Assembly: GCA_964058845.1 (NCBI GenBank)
Contig: CAXKVR010000326.1
Coordinates: 1-51,437 of the forward strand
Length of the DNA stretch: 51,437 nucleotides
Reading direction: 5' to 3'
From: Carex sylvatica
Lineage: Eukaryota; Streptophyta; Magnoliopsida; Poales; Cyperaceae
Shown piece by piece: positions 44,633-51,437 of the stretch. A program made the translations under genes and the position numbers. The stretch's first letter is position 1; each line of letters opens with the position of its first letter. The notes beneath the pieces are model-generated. The model did no database searches and was not told the origin of the DNA. It saw nothing but the letters and a program-made list of their open reading frames with translations.

Positions 44633-45250
44633 TGTTACCCCTCTAAAGCTTATGTCTGCGGGAATGTTTATATAAGGAGGATAATACTGTAAAGGAATTG
44701 GGGAAAGAAGGGTATTTATTTCCTTTTTATTTTTTAAAGGGCATATGAATGAGCACCATTTTAGCCTATTGGCAATGTCACATGCAACCCTAACAAACAT
44801 TAAAATATACTTGAATTTCTCCATTGCATTATATTTGTTTGGAGTGATGTCTTTTTCTTTCACTTAAAAATAAAGTGTTAGAAAGGAGAGTGATTTGGTA
44901 TTGTAAGAGCAAAGATGATGTTCCCACTTTTTACAGAAAAAATTCTTGTTTTTTTGGATATCAGTGATGTTTAAGGTTGTTGGTGCACTATTGGTAATGC
45001 CTATTTGATAGTATTGTTTAGCTTTCTGAGCTCGCGCATTCAACATTTTCTATGATCCCAAGCTATAACAAAACTTGGCCAATTTTTAGGGTTTTCTTCT
45101 TGTAAATGACATTCTGAAATTAGGTTTTTATTTTTTTATTTTTTTTGCAGGTGAATCTGGAGTATCTCGGTCGGGTTGTGTTTAGCACAAGTGGAATTCT
45201 CTACCCAGACAGTGTGGTCGGTACTGATTCACATACCACTATGATTGATG

Positions 45251-45620
45251 ACTGGTTTAGTCCAGAAATGACTTCCTTGAAGCGTCAACCGTCAACTTAT
45301 AAGCTGTATTTTTATACATACATTTAGAATCTGAGAAAAAAATAATTAATCATGCATATAATTGATGGTGTTTGTTACACCCAGATTAAGAACGAACTTC
45401 ATTTATTCTACTACAACTCCAAATCTATGATCAATGAACACAAAAGAAATCATGTAAATCGTTCCGTCCAATTTGAAAATAGTCTTCACTACAAAAGAGA
45501 ATCGAATATAGAGAGCCAAACAAGCAAATACATCAGCACAAGTTGAGTGGAACAAACAAAAGCAACAATCAAATCATAATGGTTCGAACCACTATACAAC
45601 TTGTGCTGATGTTTTTTGCT
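45251..45620. other. Non-aconitase sequence after the break, with a hairpin
   Basis: Aconitase similarity stops at 45250, and the open frame runs on for about 25 codons of unrelated sequence. A perfect 16-bp inverted repeat, ACATCAGCACAAGTTG (45530-45545) and CAACTTGTGCTGATGT (45597-45612), encloses 51 bases. The 64-codon frame at 45352-45546 is unsupported. Confidence 0.6.
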
Positions 45621-48600
45621 TGGTGCTCTTGCAAAATTCTTGTCCGTACTCTTCTACAAGTATAGAACCATTTCCAGTACCTCTTCAAGAATGTTGGGAA
45701 GAAAAGACCAAAAGAAATAATACCTCATGCTCATGCTCTGGAATGTAAACAATTATCAGTCTAGAGAGCACCTGATGAAAACAAAACAATGCCATGATGC
45801 AAGAGGTTTATATAATGTAACAAGTTTTAAATTGAAATTTATGGTTTAAAGCAGCAATGCATATATTACAAAGCACAAAGAGATAAATGCGCAGGTATCA
45901 CTCACAAGTGCTTACGGATCTTTACTGGAAACAAGGAATAATAGTTTGTTCTCTAAATAAAGAAATTTCATCATAAAATTAGTGTTGCTAACTTGATATT
46001 GGTTTTACTTTTACCATTTTCCTTAGCAGTCATGTTTTTTTCTGGCATATATTTGCACATGGAAATTTCTGTTAGAATAAAATATTTACTTTCTCATTAT
46101 AATGAATGAGCAATGTATCCCCCCATGTGTGCATGTGTACGTTGATTCTATTCAAAGATTAATGTTACATTTTGGTGATTTCTTCATAGAAGCTTACAAA
46201 TTGTAATAGATTTTTGTGCAGCTATATATATTAGCATGGAAGACCTTGTCAGGAACAAAAAATTTGAGGAAATTTGCGGCCTAGCTTGAACTTGTGCCTC
46301 TTTTTAGTTGTAATCCAGGTGTGTATATTTTTATTGTTTTGATCGAACAAATTGCTATAGTTTAAAGTTTTGCTATAGTATTTCATAACATAGAAAAAAA
46401 TACTGTTCCATCAACACTTGACTTGGTTTTCATTTTGTCACTTGATTTCATAAACACTTGACTTACGTTCTCAAAAAACTGCCACCATTTGATTATATTG
46501 TCTATATATCAATCAGACGTCTTCTAAGCCTAGTTGCAATTGGGTCAGGAGATGGAGATAAAATCTGCCACCTGCATTGGTGACATGTTTAATTTCCCTT
46601 TGACCGGGTCATGCATTAATTAAATTAAAATGCGCTTGTTATCGTTAGTTACCATAAATATCCATCCACAAATAGAGTTCATTAAAATCTAATTTAATTT
46701 AATTTAATTTGATTTGCTACTGAAGACGATGCAGGCGCAGCGAGTGGGAAACAAATATGTTTGGATAGAATATATATACATTCATTCTTCTTTTACCTAA
46801 AATCCCATCGAGTGCGCAAGTTTCAAAGATTTTAAGTTTCCAAGAATTTTTATGTCATTTGTAATAAATAATATATTTATGACGGATATATATAATTAAT
46901 GTCTTATGCGAATTTGTCAGGAAATTTCTCTGAATATATGTTTCAAATGATCTCTTTGGTTTCAATCAAATGAATAATTAATTAATTTCACATAATTTCA
47001 CAGATTTGCTAATCAAATTTTCTGTGCACTTTCACAAATCAAAACTAAGAATAACTTCATTTTTATGAAGTTGTAATTTACATGACACTTTCATATAAAT
47101 CATCAGTTCCATAGAAATTTGGTCTCTGAAAATTATTGCTTTTTCATTGTATCCTAACTTGAATTTTCATATTTTTCTTCATAAAATATTAAACCGAACT
47201 TTCAATTATATTAAAAAAAAAAGTTCAATAAAGTAGATATGAGTCAAATTATTAAATAATATGATCCCTAATTCCTATGAAGAATATTAAGCTTACAGAT
47301 AAATTCATTTGTGTGGTAATATTGGGTGAAAACATGGTGTGTATATATAATAGTGTATACTAATACTGCTATATAATATAATTAGTTTGTTTGTTCAAAA
47401 AGTTAACTTGGAAATTATTATTCTTTACGTTTTTCTGGCATTTTTAGTTGAATCAGTAAATTAAATTCACTGGTCACTGTGTGTGTTAGTTTTTTTTTTT
47501 TTTAATATGTATTAGTTGATAAAAGTATCACAATATAAATAAATAAATTAATTAATTAATTAATACGTAGGACTATAGCCAAACTGTAAATCATTAGCAA
47601 TAAGTAATCACTAATCATTCGGGATTCCAATTTCTTTTTATATATAAATAGATTATAAATTTTTGATTATGCTGGATAACCCTAAACATGCATGCATGTG
47701 TCTTAAAATAAGTTTCCTTCGAGTTCATAACTCAAAGTTGCAAAAAATTAAAAAAAAGATTCCCATCACACGTACGGTATCTTTCCTTAATTTCCACCTA
47801 ACTAAATTGAAACATTTATTTCGCATGACCAAACAAAAAAATACTTATCTTCAAATTAATTATAATTTATGTGCATCCTCCGAGATAACTGAAGATTAAT
47901 TTCAGTTTATCTAAAACAATATCATATTAATTTAATTTAATTTAATGCGAATGGCGAATGCACAAGACACTAGAGCTATTATATATATATATTTTGAGAT
48001 TCGTGCATAAAAGATATGAATGGTCCGAATTTTCCATGTAGGTAACAACTCAAAATTAATTAATTTAATTGACTCAGGAATGCGAATTCTAACTTCACGT
48101 GGTCATGTACGAAATTTAGTTACATATATTATATAATATAATATAATATAATATATAGACTCAAATATGCATGCATGTATGCATGGAAACTTGCTCCCTT
48201 GATTCAAATCCTAGCTCCAGTGCTCACCTTATACAAATTAATCAATTAATTAAGGTTCTCTCCTCTCCTCTCCTCTCAGGCATGCAAATGCAATTAACGC
48301 AAATTCATATTGTAAATGCAAATACAAATGATCGATCGAACACATCAATATAATTGACATGCATGATTGAATCTTAATTTCCTTGTTGAGCCAGCGCTTA
48401 ATTTAATTTTACGAGACAGGTAATTAATGAGGTATCATCAGATGCCTTGGCTAATTAAATCGTTAATTATAAATTAAGGACATAATTAAAATAGGCAAGT
48501 GCATGGGTGACACTGGTAATTAATTAATTCTCCATCTCATAGTCACGCTCTTAATTATTCTATTTTATTTTCTCAACAGTACTCTAAATGTCAAATAATA

Positions 48601-49287
48601 ATCATGATGATGATATATGATAATAAATAATAATAATAATAATAAAAAAAAACAATTGTGGAACAATTTGAAAATTTATTGTCCCACGTCAAAAAGAAAT
48701 TCAGAATGGAAAACCTCTATTAATTGTACGTATTTCATATTTACTATCAAAATTTTATATTGAAAGTGGTACGATTCGATCGTATATTCGTATAACCTGC
48801 TTTTAGTCCCAAAAACATCATTTTTACACATTATCTTACACAAATCTCATATATAAATTCATAAACTAAGTTAGAAAGCTAAAATAGCTAGAGGTATTTC
48901 TTAAATAAATATCATACAATTTAATTTTATAAGAAACCAATAATAGTAATTCTCGTAAAATTTAAACATTCAAAAGATTAAAAAAAAAAAAAAAATTGAA
49001 ACCAATAATACAAGTTCATCTGCACGGAGTTGGTCAGTAATTAAGGCTCGATCTCCCATTTGCAAAAAGTTTGAAAATGCGCCCGCCATAAATGAATCAA
49101 AAGCTAGAAATAGATGAAACATGCAATTAGTTGCTTTCTTCAATTGCTTTTTCATTAAAATAAATATGACATGTTGATCGAGGTATTTTACGATCGATCA
49201 TTCCCGATTTCTCAATCTTTAATTTTTAGGAGCAGCTAAGCTTTACTGTGCCGTATTAATTTTTGCAAGATATTAATGCCTTCACCG
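45621..49287. other. Long AT-rich spacer
   Basis: No gene was recognised. It holds microsatellite-like patches: (TAAT)n near 47550, (ATAAT)n near 48130, (AAT)n near 48622, CTCTC near 48260 and an A17 run near 48980. Short frames (47663-47899, 48171-48353) are AT-rich without family resemblance. Confidence 0.5.
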
Positions 49288-49657
49288 GATGCCACTATAT
49301 ATTAATTTCAAATTATTTATATTATTCGTTTAATTTTTGAGTGGGTGAATTTGTAATTTTCTAAAACTCGGCCCCTAGCGCGCGTTCTGGGTCAACTTGT
49401 AATTTTTGAGTGTGTACTATCACAGTGCACAGTGCAGTGAACCGATTAACAAATAATATTCATTTCAAATTATGTATGCCCTTCTTAGTTATCTTTGCTT
49501 GAAGCATGCTACCAGATGGCGGACTACACACATAATTAATGCAATAAGAATGTGGTCAACCTCAGACCGCTTGGGGTTTCAGAAAATTAATTACAAGTTC
49601 ACCCACTCAAAAATTAAACCAATAATTTTAAATGAATAGTGGCAATAAGAATGTGGT
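49288..49657. mobile_element. Possible foldback MITE
   Basis: The left arm (about 49290-49370: GCCACTATATATTAATTTC, TTTAATTTTTGAGTGGGTGA, TTGTAATTTTCT) pairs with the right arm (about 49575-49645: AGAAAATTAATTACAAGTTC, ACCCACTCAAAAATTAAACC, ATAGTGGC). GCAATAAGAATGTGGT occurs directly at about 49541 and 49642. The exact ends are unclear. Confidence 0.5.
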
Positions 49658-50179
49658 TATTATGATTTTTGGCAAACATAATAATTAAATGTAAGTTGTT
49701 AAAATATTTTTTTAAAAGTAAACTGTCAATAAATTTGTAGAGCTGGAAAAAATTATCAACATATATTTAATTAATGCTGATATACTTTCGTAATATAATA
49801 AAATATTTTCTCTTGTAATATTTTTGAAAATCTCAAAAACCTAACGGAATACAAATAATGAATATTGCAGAATATTTATTTATTTATTTTACATCTGACT
49901 TTGAAAAAGAAAATCATTTTAGAATGCAAGAGATAAAAATAAATTTCAAACAAAATAACATATTTATAACCTTAAAAGTAACATTTAAGAAAAAAAAATA
50001 CGATAATATAGGAGAGAGCAGCATTTAAATGATATAATAAATAAAAGATAAATTTGTCTATTTATTAGAAGTTTTATATAATGTCATGTTGATAAGAAAA
50101 TATGTACTAAAGTTCGATATTGAGAATTTTATTTTTATTTTCTCAATTGCACATTTCGATAAATTCAAGTCATATTATT

Positions 50180-50475
50180 TATTATTTTATTGACTTTAAA
50201 GATTTAGTTTTGAATTTTTTGTTTGTTTAATTATGTCACTCGATAATATAAAGATATAGTTTTAAATACTACTGATCAAATCAAACAAAGAAATAGATTA
50301 TCTTACTAACTTTAGAGATTTAGTTTTGATTTTATTTACTTATTTAATTATGTCGTACGATTATGTAAAGACTACTGATTAAATTAAATCAAATTTCTTG
50401 TTTTGAAATGGTAACAAAATATCTTGTTTTGGAATGATAACAAAATATCTTTTATTGGAATGATAATTTCGTATC
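50180..50475. repeat. Diverged ~120-bp duplication and 26-bp triplicate
   Basis: AGATTTAGTTTTGA, TTTAATTATGTC and ACTACTGAT recur in the same order starting near 50200 and 50320. Next to them, AATGGTAACAAAATATCTTG, AATGATAACAAAATATCTTT and AATGATAATTTCGTATCTTT form three tandem units of about 26 bp. Confidence 0.65.
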
Positions 50476-50589
50476 TTTTCACCCACCGCACCGCCACAGT
50501 GATCTTACTTGTTTAAGAAGCAACTTACCTTCTCTCACTCTCACCTCACTAAAAAGTAAGAAGTTATCCTTAGTACTCCGCACAGTTCC

Positions 50590-50945
50590 TTCCTCTTGGA
50601 GAGAAAGAAACAGCGTGAGGAGAGAAAGAGCTCGTGAGAGAGAGAGAGAGAGCAGGCGAGATAAGAGAGAAATCGCGGGAGAGTGAGAGAGAGCGCATCT
50701 CGCGGGAGAGAGAGGAGAGATCGTGAGGAGAGAAATTGCGGGAGAGGTGAGGAGAAAGGAGAAAGGGAGCGAAGGAGAAGAGATCGTGAGGAGAGAAATC
50801 GCGGGAGATGAGGCCAAGGAGAAAGGAGAAAGGGAGAAAGGGAGCGAAGGAGGAGATCGTGAGGAGAGAAATCGCAGGAGAGGAGGCCAAGGAGAAAGGA
50901 GAAAGGGAGCGAAGGAGGAGATGGGGGGGGGGGGGGGGGGGGGGG
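50590..50945. repeat. Purine-rich tract with ~65-bp subrepeats ending in poly-G
   Basis: The plus strand is almost all A/G with GC-rich words. Three subrepeats begin AGATCGTGAGGAGAGAAAT at 50718, 50781 and 50854 and run through GGAGAAAGGAGAAAGGGAGC. The tract ends in 23 G (50923-50945). The long minus frames (up to 231 codons, Ser/Leu/Pro-rich) and plus frames (Glu/Arg/Gly-rich) are products of this composition. It may be the GA-rich leader of a plus-strand gene to the right. Confidence 0.75.
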
Positions 50946-51012
50946 AAGACGGAGACGAAGCCGAGCGTCAGGAGGAGGAGCCGGCCTTTCAGACCTCTCA
51001 CGCGCACAGATA

Positions 51013-51375
51013 GCATCTCTTTCGATTTTGAGCGGTGAGGTAGCATCTTTTTCGATTTGATCATTATTTTCGTAGAAATCATATATCTCAGGGTTTGATC
51101 TAGTCAGATCACAATCTGGTGCTGTTAGAGCAGGCATCTCTTTCGATTTTGAGAGGTGAGATAGCATATCTTTCGATTTGATCATTATTTTCGTAGAAAT
51201 CGTATATCTCAGGGTTTGATCTAGTTGGATCACCATCTGGTGCTGTTAGAGTAGGCATCTCTTTTGATTTTGAGCGGTGAGATAGCATCTCTTTTGATTT
51301 GATCATTATTTTCGTAGAAATCGCATATCTCAGGGTTTGATCTAGTCAGATCACCATCTGGTGCTGTTAGAGGAG
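51013..51375. repeat. Three tandem 121-bp repeats
   Basis: Units start at 51013, 51134 and 51255 (GCATCTCTTTCGATTTTGAG and close variants) and contain TTTCGTAGAAATC, CTCAGGGTTTGATCTAGT and CATCTGGTGCTGTTAGAG. Within each unit, the CTCTTTCGATTTTGAG start is echoed after GGTGAGGTAGC as a half-repeat. The overlapping minus-strand frames simply follow the repeat. Confidence 0.95.
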
Positions 51376-51437
51376 GCTACACTCCTAACACAAAGCCATC
51401 ATTTGAATCAAACTTGTATGCACAGATCAAACTCACA

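Larger units (their letters stand above)
42509..45250 (+). pseudogene. ACO: Truncated aconitate hydratase (aconitase/IRP1 family), four exons
   Basis: Exons 42509-42669, 43114-43206, 43822-44007 and 45151-45250 have correct acceptors, donors (where present) and phases. They encode about 180 residues. The first reads [20 protein letters not shown] and [20 protein letters not shown], then come [37 protein letters not shown] and [11 protein letters not shown] with [10 protein letters not shown]. This is the N-terminal domain 1 of the cytosolic/mitochondrial plant enzyme, which converts citrate to isocitrate and normally has about 900 residues. The N-terminal exon and everything after MIDG are absent, including the three iron-sulfur cysteines. 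Substitutions at usually fixed positions (for example GSTAF to DSTAF, VVPPGSG to VVPLGSG) also suggest decay. Introns are retained, so it arose by DNA-level duplication, not retroposition. Confidence 0.88.

Noticed and set aside
50479..51306. Frames of 112-231 codons (minus) and 76-96 codons (plus) in the purine-rich tract
   Set aside because: They are Ser/Leu/Pro or Glu/Arg/Gly low-complexity from GA repeats and poly-G, and several frames overlap on both strands.

Overview
This window is nuclear DNA from a seed plant, most likely a flowering plant. The evidence is intron-split genes with GT-AG borders, AT-rich introns and spacers, CT/GA-rich leaders, and many plant-type transposon relics: a solo LTR, Mutator-like, hAT and Tourist elements, foldback MITEs, and a LINE with a DUF4283-type ORF1. 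The species cannot be named from the sequence. No rRNA, tRNA, CRISPR or prokaryotic operon structure was seen.

Layout. (1) 1.0-3.2 kb, plus strand: a GA/CT-rich leader followed by three short coding exons. The first part resembles the N-terminal region of plant plasma-membrane autoinhibited Ca2+-ATPases (ACA8/9/10 type). The open frame then runs into a helical-looking segment I do not recognise. (2) 3.43-11.58 kb, continuing at 13.1-13.3 kb: a tandem array of about 27 good and 2-3 decayed copies of a 280-bp unit. Each unit carries a splice acceptor and a 28-codon exon-like frame that fits in phase onto the last upstream exon. The array has higher-order structure and is interrupted by a 1516-bp solo LTR with a perfect 5-bp target duplication. 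(3) 13.3-16 kb: degenerate repeats and two MITEs. (4) 16.05-20.0 kb, minus strand: nine exons of an OXA1/YidC/ALBINO3-family insertase with a C-terminal TPR region (OXA2 type). No 5' exons are visible and the last splice acceptor reads AA. (5) 21.3-21.7 kb: a possible small 73-codon gene with a TATA box and a two-codon uORF. (6) 22-39 kb: mostly transposon debris. It includes a Tourist-like MITE, a hAT element with an 8-bp target duplication, a 1.17-kb Mutator-like foldback with a perfect 9-bp duplication, several other foldbacks, a chimera of two MITE families and a 14-bp-period AT microsatellite. (7) 39.2-40.9 kb: a broken LINE ORF1. (8) 42.5-45.25 kb: four exons of a cytosolic-type aconitase, cut off at about 180 residues. 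(9) 45.3-51.4 kb: AT-rich spacer, then a purine-rich tract, a poly-G run and a threefold 121-bp repeat that may lead into a gene beyond the window.

The three recognisable housekeeping-type loci (Ca2+-ATPase, insertase, aconitase) are all partial. They do not form a pathway. The region looks like a gene-fragment and transposon-rich interval. The most unusual object is the exon-bearing 280-bp array. All family assignments rest on reading translated exons by eye; no database search was possible.
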